Assembly (NCBI GenBank): GCA_964647905.1
Contig: CAZYJR010000013.1
Coordinates: 1 to 64,000 of the forward strand
Direction of reading: 5' to 3'
DNA length: 64,000 bases
Origin: CAZYJR01 sp964647905
GTDB lineage: Bacteria > Desulfobacterota > DSM-4660 > Desulfatiglandales > HGW-15
Shown: piece by piece, positions 8,101-15,601 of the stretch
Position numbering within the stretch: position 1 is the first letter of the stretch
Layout of the letters: the number at the start of each line of letters is the position of its first letter
Position numbers and translations under genes: made by a program
Notes under the pieces: generated by a model
What the model saw: the letters and a program-made list of their open reading frames with translations, nothing else
Databases searched by the model: none
What the model was told of the DNA's origin: nothing

Positions 8101-8889
8101 TCAGTTGCCCGCTGAGTCCAGCCTCTCCAGGACCGCCCCGGCCGCCTTCTCGCCCGAGAGTAGCATCCCTCCGAAAATCGGACCCATCCTGGGACCGCCG
8201 AAGGTGGCGTTCGCGGCCATGCCGGCCACGAAAAGCCCGGGGAAGACCTCTCTGGTGTTATCCAGGGTCAAGGTCTCGGCTCGGTCCGACCACATGGATT
8301 TCTCACCCTCCACCTCGCCTGTCGGCGTAAGGAGCCTCCCCGGCACCTTGTCCCTGACCACACGGACCACTTCGGTCGCATGCCCGGTGGCGTCTATTAT
8401 TAATCTCGAGCGTATGGCCAGGGGATCCACGTGGAGCCCCGCCGTCTCCACGGGCGACCAATTCAGGACAAGACCCAGGACTCGGTCCTCGCGCATGAGC
8501 ACGTCTTCCACCGAAATACAGTTGAAGACCGTAAGCCCGGCCTGGACGGCCCTCGAGGTCAGGGTGGAGGTCAGCTCCACCGCATCGCAGACCAGGTACG
8601 GCTCCTCGTAGACATGATACCGTATCCCCAGGTCATCCAGGATGTGCCGGGCGCTCTCCTGGACAACCACCTCGTTGAACATCATGCCGCCGCCCCACAC
8701 CCCGCCCCCTATGGAGAGCTTCCTCTCGAAGAGCGCCACCTTCCTGCCGGCCTTTGCAAGGGCGTAACCCGCGACCAGTCCCGAGGGCCCGCCCCCCACT
8801 ATGGCTGTATCGACCTCCAGGTGGCTCTTAAGTTTTTCAAAGTAACGATCCAGAATGGCCCTGGTGATGATGACTTCGTCGAGCTCCAT
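8101..8889 (-). CDS. thi4: Sulfide-dependent thiazole synthase, Thi4 family
   Basis: 262 residues from the ATG at 8889, which follows GGGGGAGGAAG; a longer frame reaching 9021 would run back through the riboswitch. The FAD/NAD-type fold shows 'DTAIVGGGPSGLVAGYALA', 'GGGVWGGGMMFNEVVVQ' and C-terminal 'GMAANATFGGPRMGPIFGG'. Thi4 makes the adenylated thiazole precursor of thiamine from NAD and glycine. Yeast Thi4 donates sulfur from a cysteine and is single-turnover. Here the position reads 'AGLHVDPL', a histidine as in archaeal sulfide-using catalytic enzymes. A TPP riboswitch with terminator precedes the gene, independently supporting a thiamine role. Confidence 0.9.
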   Translation of the reverse strand: MELDEVIITRAILDRYFEKLKSHLEVDTAIVGGGPSGLVAGYALAKAGRKVALFERKLSIGGGVWGGGMMFNEVVVQESARHILDDLGIRYHVYEEPYLVCDAVELTSTLTSRAVQAGLTVFNCISVEDVLMREDRVLGLVLNWSPVETAGLHVDPLAIRSRLIIDATGHATEVVRVVRDKVPGRLLTPTGEVEGEKSMWSDRAETLTLDNTREVFPGLFVAGMAANATFGGPRMGPIFGGMLLSGEKAAGAVLERLDSAGN

Positions 8890-8908
8890 CTTCCTCCCCC
8901 TTTCCGTC

Positions 8909-8940
8909 AAAAAAAGCCGCTCTCCTGCGGGGAAAGCGGC
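8909..8940 (-). terminator. Intrinsic terminator of the TPP riboswitch
   Basis: On the minus strand GCCGCTTTCC pairs with GGAGAGCGGC around a short loop and is followed by seven T. It lies between the aptamer and the thi4 ribosome-binding site, so ligand binding probably stops transcription here. Confidence 0.85.
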
Positions 8941-8969
8941 CTGCGGGAGGGGAGCCCCCTCTTCCAGCC

Positions 8970-9062
8970 CGTTTCCCTTCGCAGGTATTACCCTGATCAG
9001 GTTCAAAGGGTGTCCGGTCAACGCGGACTCTCAGCCTGCGCCCGAGAGCGCGGCACCCCCAA
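8970..9062 (-). promoter_or_regulatory. TPP riboswitch (THI element)
   Basis: The minus strand shows the conserved THI-box parts in order: GGGGTGCC, then CTGAGAGT, then ACCCTTTGAACCTGATCAGG, then GTAATACCCTGCGAAGGGAA. These are the pyrimidine-sensing and pyrophosphate-sensing helices of the thiamine pyrophosphate aptamer. It sits about 80 bases upstream of the Thi4-type gene, with a terminator between. Confidence 0.95.
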
Positions 9063-9104
9063 CGGAGCCATTCAACATCTCTGGTATGGCTTAAACCGGG
9101 CTGC

Positions 9105-9133
9105 ACTATATAGAGGGGAGAGGAGCATGTCAA
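9105..9133 (-). promoter_or_regulatory. Sigma-70 promoter of the TPP-controlled transcript
   Basis: TTGACA (9128-9133) and TATAGT (9105-9110) on the minus strand are separated by 17 bases, 11 of 12 consensus positions. The predicted transcript start, near 9098, lies just upstream of the TPP aptamer. Confidence 0.8.
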
Positions 9134-9196
9134 TCCGCTTCTCAACGCTCCGGCACGGACCCCCACGCAAAAGCGCTTCGGGAGGCGGCAAGCACG

Positions 9197-10300
9197 CTAC
9201 TCCTTTTTGTCCTCTCCGGCCCTGGCTTTCAGGGCTTCCCCGCCAGCCGGTTCCTCCTCGGAGATCAGGCCCAGGGCCCTGGCCCTTCTTTCCCACTGCC
9301 TGCGGGCCAGCTCCTGCATGTCCATGGTGGGGTCGGTCTCGTCCACGATCTCGATGCCCAGGAGCGTCTCCACAATGTCCTCCAGGGTGACCAGCCCGGC
9401 CAGTCCCCCGTACTCATCCACCACTAGGGCGATGTGTTCACGCTGGTCCAAGATCTGATCAAAGAGGTAAAGCAGTGAGACCATCTCAGGGACCACCAGG
9501 ATCTTGCGTCCAAGCTCGGCAAGCTGCTTGCCGGTGTTGCCGCGGGAAGCCTCGAGGAGGATATCGTTTCTGAGAACGAAGAATCGGATGTCTTCCGGGC
9601 TCTCCGTGTAGATCGGTATCCTGGAGAACTTGAGCTCCGGGTACTTCTCCACGACCTCACCCACGGTCATGTCCGCCTGGAGTGCGAATACCACGGGCCT
9701 CGGAGTCATAATGCTCTCGGCCTTCAGCTTTCCCAATCGGAGAAGGTTCTTGAGGATCTTGGATTCCTGCTCCCGAAAAACGCCCTCCTGGAAACCGATG
9801 TCCGCCATGGCCCGGATCTCCTCCCTGCTTATCGTGTATATCGACCTCTTACCGGATACCATTCGGGTGACGAGTTGGGAGAGCCAGACAAGGGGGTGCA
9901 GGAAACGGATAAGGATGCTGAGCAGCAGGGCTGTGGGACCGGCCAAGCTACGCCAGTAAACCGCCCCCAATGTCTTGGGGATGATCTCGGAGAGGACCAG
10001 TATGAGAAGCGTAAGGACCGCCGAGGTGACCGCCACGTAACCGCTGCCGAAGACCAACATGGCCTGGGCCCCTACGCCTGCCGCCCCCACTGTGTGAGCG
10101 ATGGTGTTCAGGCTGAGAATGGCAGCCAGCGGCCGATCTATGTCAGCCTTGAGCTCTCTCAGCACGGCCCCGGCGTGCGGCGAGTTCCTCTCGAAGGCGG
10201 CCGCAAACCCCGGGGTTATGGAAAGAATCACCGCCTCCATTATGGAGCAGAGAAAGGAGACGCCAAGGGCCAGTGACAAGTACAACAAAAGTAGTGACAT
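9197..10300 (-). CDS. CNNM/HlyC-CorC family membrane protein with CBS domains
   Basis: 367 residues. An N-terminal DUF21 (CNNM) transmembrane domain of about four helices includes 'LILVLSEIIPKTLGAVYW'. A CBS-domain pair follows from about residue 190 ('IMTPRPVVFALQADMTVGEV', 'SRIPIYTE', 'LVVDEYGGLAGLVTLEDIVE'). The transporter-associated CorC_HlyC C-domain is absent, giving a short family member. Relatives are linked to Mg2+/Co2+ efflux or tolerance. It lies downstream of the B12 operon on the same strand, but 277 bases holding a dead gene separate them, so shared regulation is doubtful. Confidence 0.85.
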   Translation of the reverse strand: MSLLLLYLSLALGVSFLCSIMEAVILSITPGFAAAFERNSPHAGAVLRELKADIDRPLAAILSLNTIAHTVGAAGVGAQAMLVFGSGYVAVTSAVLTLLILVLSEIIPKTLGAVYWRSLAGPTALLLSILIRFLHPLVWLSQLVTRMVSGKRSIYTISREEIRAMADIGFQEGVFREQESKILKNLLRLGKLKAESIMTPRPVVFALQADMTVGEVVEKYPELKFSRIPIYTESPEDIRFFVLRNDILLEASRGNTGKQLAELGRKILVVPEMVSLLYLFDQILDQREHIALVVDEYGGLAGLVTLEDIVETLLGIEIVDETDPTMDMQELARRQWERRARALGLISEEEPAGGEALKARAGEDKKE

Positions 10301-10364
10301 ACATAGTATTCCTGATCATCTATTGCCGGTACACACACGACTGATTTGTAATATATTTGCAAAT

Positions 10365-10568
10365 TTACAATATTCCCACGGTCACTTTGACCCCGTCCAG
10401 GGAGAGACCTCTAAAAAGCGCAGGCTTTGCTCCACTGTGGTCTTGGTCTCCCCCGGGCCGCCCAGGAGAAGGACCCCCATGCGCCGTATGCCCTGATCGA
10501 CCAGGAGATCGCTGGTACGCGGGCATATTCATGGTCTCGGTGTTGGCAGAGACAAGAAGAACACGCAC
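10365..10568 (-). pseudogene. Remnant of a cobalamin-binding radical SAM gene
   Basis: The minus-strand frame opens with 'MRVLLVSANTETMNMPA', the typical start of a B12-binding-domain radical SAM protein. After a frame change, the sequence encodes 'GIRRMGVLLLGGPGETKTTV' followed by 'EQSLRFLE', matching the end of the radical SAM barrel in that family. A further frame change gives 'LSLDGVKVTVGIL' before a stop. The B12 domain and the iron-sulfur cysteine motif in between are gone. It is best read as a gene reduced by a large internal deletion plus frameshifts. It lies directly downstream of the cobalamin-riboswitch operon, which fits a former cobalamin-dependent enzyme. Confidence 0.7.
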
Positions 10569-10577
10569 GGATCCGCC

Positions 10578-11411
10578 TTACTGCAGCCGAAACGTAACCG
10601 GGATCCTGACCCGCATATCCACGGCCCGGTCGCCCCGTCTTCCCGGCTCGAACCGCCACTCCCCCACCGCATCCATTGCGGCCTTGTCCAGTATATCGTA
10701 TCCGCTGGATTCAGTCACACCCACTTCTCCCACCCGGCCCTCCCGGGTCACCAAGACCTCCAGGACAACCGTCCCTTCGCAGCCCCTGCGCCTGGCCAGC
10801 CTGGGGTAAGCGGGGGGAGGATTTTCTTGATACCGCGGTACCGCTTCTTCGAGCTCCGGCCCGGGCGGGGGAGGCTGCTCCGGTGGCGGGCTATTTGAAG
10901 GCGTATCCAAGGTGTCACGCACCGCAAGAGGTGCGGGGCGTTCCGCGGCTTCTTCTTCGAGTTCCTCAGAAACCCTGCCTTGTTGGAGAGGCTCATCCGG
11001 CCGGCGGGGATCCTCTGGCGGCGGCTCTTCAGGGGCAGGATCCTGATCCGGCCAAGTGTCTTTTCCTGTCTTCTTCCGGGATGCAGGCTCCGGAGTCTCC
11101 CCGGCCGGTTCTTCTGGTTCATCCTTGACCGGATCAGGTGAAGGAGTAGGAACTTTCCCATTCGGCTCGTCGGGCGGCGGGGTCGAATCAGGCGGGGGCT
11201 CTTCCGGTAGACGCTCAAAGGCTTCTTCCGGAGGCCCTTCAGGGCCCGGGGAAGAAGAACCGGTATGGGTCAGCGGCTCAAGTGTTACGGCCAGGGGAGG
11301 AGGGGGAGGAGAAATCGGGCTTTCCGCTTCGAAGGGTCTCGGCGCCCGGGCTGCGAGAAGCACGGCGTGAATCCCCAGGGCCAGCAAAGCGGCGGTCAGG
11401 AGGCGTCTCAC
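10578..11411 (-). CDS. tonB: TonB family energy transducer
   Basis: 277 residues. An N-terminal membrane anchor ('LLTAALLALGIHAVLLAA') is followed by about 160 residues rich in Pro and Glu that span the periplasm, then a TonB C-terminal domain ('NPPPAYPRLARRRGCEGTVV', 'VGVTESSGYDILDKAAMDAV', 'WRFEPGRRGDRAVDMRVRIP'). It transmits proton-motive force from ExbB-ExbD to outer-membrane receptors. The start overlaps the exbD stop by 4 bases. No TonB-dependent receptor gene lies in the window, so its partner must be elsewhere. It is the last intact gene of the cobalamin-riboswitch operon. Confidence 0.9.
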   Translation of the reverse strand: MRRLLTAALLALGIHAVLLAARAPRPFEAESPISPPPPPLAVTLEPLTHTGSSSPGPEGPPEEAFERLPEEPPPDSTPPPDEPNGKVPTPSPDPVKDEPEEPAGETPEPASRKKTGKDTWPDQDPAPEEPPPEDPRRPDEPLQQGRVSEELEEEAAERPAPLAVRDTLDTPSNSPPPEQPPPPGPELEEAVPRYQENPPPAYPRLARRRGCEGTVVLEVLVTREGRVGEVGVTESSGYDILDKAAMDAVGEWRFEPGRRGDRAVDMRVRIPVTFRLQ

Positions 11412-11821
11412 GGCCCGGCCCCGGCCTCGGCCTGGAGCGAGATTCTTGTGATATCGGCCTCCCGGATACTGTCCAGCACCCGGAAGAGATCCTGGTAAGG
11501 GAGGTCCCTGTGGGCAAAGAGAAGCACTCCCTCAACTCCCTCCCGCTCTTGGCTGAGGCGTCTCAAGACGTGGCTCAGGTCCTCCCGCCGTACGGGGGTC
11601 TCATCCACGAAGACCGTGCCTTCCCCTTTCACAGTCACCGAGAGGACCGCCCTCTTATCGATCTCGGCGGTGGATGAGCGGGGCAGGGTGACAGGCAGCC
11701 CGTGGTCAACCGCCATGGATAGCATGGCGTAGATAAAGAACACCAGGAGGAGGAAGACGATGTCTATCAGGGGGAGCATCTCTATCCTGGCCTTTCCGGC
11801 CCGCCTCCCGGGCACCTTCAT
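11408..11821 (-). CDS. exbD: ExbD/TolR family biopolymer transport protein
   Basis: 137 residues. One N-terminal transmembrane helix carries the proton-path aspartate in 'IEMLPLIDIVFLLLVFFIY', followed by the ExbD periplasmic domain ('VTLPRSSTAEIDKRAVLSVT', 'HRDLPYQDLFRVLDSIREA'). It works with ExbB and TonB to energise outer-membrane uptake. It overlaps both neighbours by 4 bases, indicating tight translational coupling. Confidence 0.92.
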   Translation of the reverse strand: MKVPGRRAGKARIEMLPLIDIVFLLLVFFIYAMLSMAVDHGLPVTLPRSSTAEIDKRAVLSVTVKGEGTVFVDETPVRREDLSHVLRRLSQEREGVEGVLLFAHRDLPYQDLFRVLDSIREADITRISLQAEAGAGP

Positions 11822-12435
11822 CGATCCTCCCCTTGCCCGCTCAGCTTTTCATACACGATCTCCAGGCTGGTGGCGTACTTCTCAATCGCCAGTGCCGCCT
11901 TCTCCGCGCGGGTATTGAAATAGTTGTATGGAAAGACGGAGAGGATGGCGATACCCAGGCCCGAGGCCGTGGTGATCAAGGCCTGGGCGATGCCCCCTGT
12001 CACCGCGGCCGGGTCCTGTATGCCGCTCCTGCCGAGCAGGTCGAATGAGCTGATGATCCCCAGAACAGTCCCGAAGATCCCCAGGAGAGGCGCGACAGTG
12101 ATCATGGTATCCAGGACCACTAGGTAGCGGCGCATCCGCTCCATCTCGTCCGCTGCGGCCGTTTCCATGGCCTTGCCCATGGAAAAATCCCGGTGGAGTA
12201 TGCCGCTTACCAGGATGCGCACGATGTAGTCCTTGGATCCTGAAACAGCCCGCCGCACACCTTCCCAGTCCCCATCTCGGCAGAGCTCCAGGACCTTATC
12301 CACCAGGGGGGGGTCCCTCCGCAGGTCTTCGACCGCCCAGAAAAGCGCCCGCTCGATGATCACGGTGAGGGCGACCAGCGAGCAGCCCAGGAGAGGGATC
12401 ATCACCGGCCCCCCTCTATAGAAAACCTCCAGCAT
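11818..12435 (-). CDS. exbB: ExbB/TolQ/MotA family proton channel protein
   Basis: 205 residues with three transmembrane segments and the family core 'LDTMITVAPLLGIFGTVLGI' and 'GGIAQALITTASGLGIAI'. It forms the inner-membrane pentamer of the TonB motor. It overlaps exbD by 4 bases and follows the ABC ATPase gene by 24 bases, joining the motor genes to the cobalamin importer genes. Confidence 0.92.
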   Translation of the reverse strand: MLEVFYRGGPVMIPLLGCSLVALTVIIERALFWAVEDLRRDPPLVDKVLELCRDGDWEGVRRAVSGSKDYIVRILVSGILHRDFSMGKAMETAAADEMERMRRYLVVLDTMITVAPLLGIFGTVLGIISSFDLLGRSGIQDPAAVTGGIAQALITTASGLGIAILSVFPYNYFNTRAEKAALAIEKYATSLEIVYEKLSGQGEDR

Positions 12436-12459
12436 GTCTACTCCACTTCTCCTGTGTCT

Positions 12460-13239
12460 CTACGGCACCAGTGTCAGCCTGGGCCGGCCGGTACCCGGAT
12501 GGGCATCCACAAGGACCGGGCAATCATAAACACTTTCTATGGTCTCGGCCGTTACCACGTCCTCCGGCGGGCCGGTCCGTACCACCCGCCCGTCCTTCAA
12601 CACCAACATGCGATCGCAGTACTGGGCGGCCAAATCGATCTCGTGGGTCACCACCACCACTCCCAGACCCTGCTCCCTTGCCAGTGAGGCGGTAAGCCTG
12701 AAGATCTCTCTCTTGTAGCGCAAGTCCAGAAAGGAAGTGGGCTCGTCCAGTAGGAGCACGGACGGCTCCTGGGCCAGGGCCCGCGCTATCATGACCCTCT
12801 GTCTCTCCCCGCCGGAGACCGCATGGATGTCTCTTTCCTCCAGCTCCAGGGCCCCGGTCGCTTCGAGGGCCCTCCTTGCCGTTGCGAGATCATGCTCCCC
12901 CTCGAACCGCAGCCGGCGCATGTGGGGGAAGCGCCCCATCAGCACCACCTCCAAAACGGAGAACGAAAACCGAAAGTGGCTCTCCTGGGCCACCATCGCC
13001 ACGTTCCGGGCCACTTCGGCCCGGGAAAAACGGTCCATGGACCTTCCCTGGAACCGCACCAGGCCCTCTCGAGGGAGCAGGAGGCCGTCCATCAGCCGGA
13101 GAAGTGTGCTCTTGCCCGAGCCGTTGGGGCCGAGGACGCCCAGGAGCTCCCCCGCGCCCACATCCACACTCACTTCCTTCAAGGCCCAGGTGTCTGCGTA
13201 TCGATACCCGGCCCTCTCCACGCTCAGGACCTTCCCCAA
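12460..13239 (-). CDS. Cobalamin/iron-type ABC transporter ATP-binding protein
   Basis: 259 residues. Walker A 'GPNGSGKSTLL', signature 'VSGGERQRVMIARALAQ', Walker B 'VLLLDEPTSFLDL' and the switch 'VVVTHEIDLAA' are intact, matching the FecE/BtuD family. It overlaps the permease gene by 16 bases. The riboswitch ahead of the operon points to cobalamin or a corrinoid precursor as substrate rather than ferric siderophore. Confidence 0.88.
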   Translation of the reverse strand: MGKVLSVERAGYRYADTWALKEVSVDVGAGELLGVLGPNGSGKSTLLRLMDGLLLPREGLVRFQGRSMDRFSRAEVARNVAMVAQESHFRFSFSVLEVVLMGRFPHMRRLRFEGEHDLATARRALEATGALELEERDIHAVSGGERQRVMIARALAQEPSVLLLDEPTSFLDLRYKREIFRLTASLAREQGLGVVVVTHEIDLAAQYCDRMLVLKDGRVVRTGPPEDVVTAETIESVYDCPVLVDAHPGTGRPRLTLVP

Positions 13240-14252
13240 CGGCTCCCCCTTGTCTTAAGCAGGTAGATGAAAAACGGCGCCCCCAGGAAAGCGGTGATGA
13301 CCCCCACAGGGAGCTCGGCAGGGCTGATCAGGATCCGGGCCGCGGTGTCCGCCGCCACCAGGAAGACCGCACCGCCTATGGCGGCTACAGGGATCAGGAT
13401 TCTGTGATCCGAGCCGCAGATCATGCGGGCAAGATGGGGCACCAGCAGCCCGACAAACCCGATGAGCCCTGAAAACGAAACCACCAGCCCGACCATGAGG
13501 GAGACGATGAGCAAACAGGCCGCCTTGGTCCGGTGGACCTCCACCCCCACCTGCATGGCGGTTTCCTCTCCCGCTGTTATGAGATTGAGATGGCGGGAAA
13601 AGGTGTAGAGCACTACCCCTCCGGCCGCAGCCAGGGGTGCACAGACCGCCAGGTGGGCGTAGCGGCTCTGGCCCAAGTCCCCGTAGAGCCAAAAGAGCAT
13701 GCTGTGGAGTCTGCTGTCCGTCGTGGTGGCGATAAAAAACATGATGATCGCGGTAAAAAAGGCATTAATGATCACCCCGGTAAGGAGGACGGTTGAGGAC
13801 TCCTCCCCCATTTTCCTTGTCCCCAGGGCCATCAAGACCCCAAGGGTGAGAAGAGCGCCCATGAAGGCGGTCAGCGGCACCCCCATACTGAAACCCAAGC
13901 CCAAGACGATCCCCAAGACCGCGCCGAAGGCCGCACCGCTCGAGACCCCCAGTATAAAGGGATCGGCCAATGGATTTCTCAGCACCGCCTGGAACACCAC
14001 CCCGCCCAGGGACAAGGAAAATCCCACTACAGCGGCCAGGAGGATCCTGGGGAGCCGGATGCGAAAAAGGATCAGACCCGCCGAGCCCTCGCCCAAGCCG
14101 CTATCGAACAGACGCCCCAGGATCTCCCCTGCTGATAGATCCGCGGTCCCCAGGCACAGTGAAAGCGCCGATACAAGCCCCAGGAGCAGCATCATGGCTC
14201 CGGCGGCGCCAAGCACCTTGCCCGCGCTGAGAGTCGCCCTCCTACGGTCCAT
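13224..14252 (-). CDS. FecCD/BtuC family ABC transporter permease
   Basis: 342 residues with about ten hydrophobic segments and the family signatures 'RLPRILLAAVVGFSLSLGGV', 'FQAVLRNPLADPFILGVSSG' and 'GLIGFVGLLVPHLARMICG'. It forms the inner-membrane channel of the importer. It overlaps the binding-protein gene by 11 bases and the ATPase gene by 16 bases. Confidence 0.9.
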   Translation of the reverse strand: MDRRRATLSAGKVLGAAGAMMLLLGLVSALSLCLGTADLSAGEILGRLFDSGLGEGSAGLILFRIRLPRILLAAVVGFSLSLGGVVFQAVLRNPLADPFILGVSSGAAFGAVLGIVLGLGFSMGVPLTAFMGALLTLGVLMALGTRKMGEESSTVLLTGVIINAFFTAIIMFFIATTTDSRLHSMLFWLYGDLGQSRYAHLAVCAPLAAAGGVVLYTFSRHLNLITAGEETAMQVGVEVHRTKAACLLIVSLMVGLVVSFSGLIGFVGLLVPHLARMICGSDHRILIPVAAIGGAVFLVAADTAARILISPAELPVGVITAFLGAPFFIYLLKTRGSRWGRS

Positions 14253-15186
14253 TGCCCACTCCCGGAAGGGGCTGAAGGGATGGCCTCCCGCAGCCGTAAC
14301 CGTCCCTCGCGTGCAGGAGATCGGCCACCACTTCGAGCCCGTGGATCACCCGTGGAGACGGTCTATCGATAAGATCGGACTCCACCAAGTGGACCCGGTC
14401 TTCCCTAACCGCCGGAATGCTCTCCCACTGGAGCCAAGCCCTCCTCGCTTTCTCAAAGGCCCCGCCACGCTCCATGGAAGAGATCAGAATCACCTCCGGC
14501 TGCAAGGCCAGGACTTGCTCCAGGCCCAGCCTGGGGTAGTGGGCCCGGTAATCGGCCGTCACATTGACACCTCCTGCCAGGCGGATGACGTCATGGTGCA
14601 GGGTCTCGCGGTTGACGCTCATGATCGGGCGTATGTTTATTTGCATGAACACGCGCGGACTCCCGGTTCCGCTTACCCGCTCCAAGACGCTTCTGAGCCG
14701 CTGCTCGAGCCGGGCGGCCGTCTCATCCGCGTGCTCCTTGACCCCGCACACCTCTCCCACCCGTGCAACCGTCCGGATCATGCCGGAAACGGTTCTCGGG
14801 TTGACGGTATAAACGGCCACTCCGGCCTCTTGAAGCAGCCGCACCAACCCCGGCTTGTTCCCGTCCACGGTCCCGATCACCAAGTCGGGCTCCAACTCCA
14901 GTATCCGCTCGGCATTGAGCCTGACAAAGCTCCCCACCCTGGGCCTTTCGGCCGCCTCGGGCGGGTAGGTGCTGAACTCAGTCACACCCACAATCCGTTC
15001 ACCCAGGCCCAGGGCGAAGAGGATCTCGGTCACACTGGGCGCCAGGGAGACGATTCGCTCCGGCCTATCCGGGATCGCAACCACCCGCCCGGCCGAATCC
15101 TCGAAGGCACCCCCGAGGGCCTGCCCTGCGGCGAGAAGAACCGCCACCCCGCATGCGGCCGTCAGGACCAAAAGCCTCTTCATCAC
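14242..15186 (-). CDS. Periplasmic corrinoid-binding protein (BtuF-like)
   Basis: 314 residues. A signal peptide (residues 1-25) precedes a two-lobe periplasmic-binding fold ('PERIVSLAPSVTEILFALGL', 'IVGVTEFSTYPPEA', 'ERILELEPDLVIG'), typical of the cobalamin/iron binding-protein class. The start is GTG at 15186, or ATG three bases later, with GGAGG upstream. It is the first gene after the cobalamin riboswitch and its terminator, so it is the most direct evidence for substrate. Confidence 0.88.
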   Translation of the reverse strand: MMKRLLVLTAACGVAVLLAAGQALGGAFEDSAGRVVAIPDRPERIVSLAPSVTEILFALGLGERIVGVTEFSTYPPEAAERPRVGSFVRLNAERILELEPDLVIGTVDGNKPGLVRLLQEAGVAVYTVNPRTVSGMIRTVARVGEVCGVKEHADETAARLEQRLRSVLERVSGTGSPRVFMQINIRPIMSVNRETLHHDVIRLAGGVNVTADYRAHYPRLGLEQVLALQPEVILISSMERGGAFEKARRAWLQWESIPAVREDRVHLVESDLIDRPSPRVIHGLEVVADLLHARDGYGCGRPSLQPLPGVGNGP

Positions 15187-15218
15187 CGGGACATCCTCCG
15201 ATTCAAAGCCCTCGCCAT

Positions 15219-15253
15219 AAAAAATCCCCGAACCGACTCATCGGTCCGGGGAT
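15219..15253 (-). terminator. Intrinsic terminator of the cobalamin riboswitch
   Basis: On the minus strand ATCCCCGGACCGA pairs with TCGGTTCGGGGAT around a 4-base loop (one G-T pair), followed by six T. It lies between the aptamer and the first gene of the operon. Confidence 0.88.
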
Positions 15254-15317
15254 CTCCCTTTTCATCCTCGAACGATCCGGGGATTCATCGCCTGTCCGCG
15301 GAGGCGCATCCCCAGGG

Positions 15318-15502
15318 TCCCAGGCAGGTCTTCTGACTTCCCTCCCCTTCAGGCGGCCTTCCCGTTCCAGGCTCGGAACAGTGGCACGGATAAGGCCTGA
15401 AGAGCTCCCCCTTCCGCGCACCGGACGGAAAAGAGGCAAGGGTTACAGCGGCGGGCCCGTCCCCGACTCTCACGGGGTTCCCTATTATGCCCCGGAGGGC
15501 AC
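15318..15502 (-). promoter_or_regulatory. Cobalamin riboswitch
   Basis: The minus strand reads, in order, GGGAACCCCGTGAGAGTCGG, GGGCCCGCCGCTGTAACCC and, at the 3' end, GTCAGAAGACCTGCCTG, which is the B12 box. These are the conserved blocks of the adenosylcobalamin aptamer. The distance to the terminator and the first gene fits transcriptional control of the importer-TonB operon by cobalamin. Confidence 0.93.
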
Positions 15503-15519
15503 CTGGATCTATCACTGCC

Positions 15520-15547
15520 ACTATCCGCACCGCGGCGGAAATGTCAA
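15520..15547 (-). promoter_or_regulatory. Probable sigma-70 promoter of the cobalamin operon
   Basis: On the minus strand TTGACA (15542-15547) and GATAGT (15520-15525) are 16 bases apart and end just upstream of the cobalamin aptamer. Confidence 0.55.
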
Positions 15548-15601
15548 GACCCTCTGTCCTAATGTTATTGTCCTTGTTGACCGGAATTCGGACGGCGAAT
15601 G

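Noticed and set aside
13699..15336. 545-codon open frame on the plus strand
   Set aside because: It is antisense to the intact permease and binding-protein genes of the cobalamin importer and reads through the riboswitch; its Pro/Arg/His-rich composition is typical of shadow frames in GC-rich DNA.
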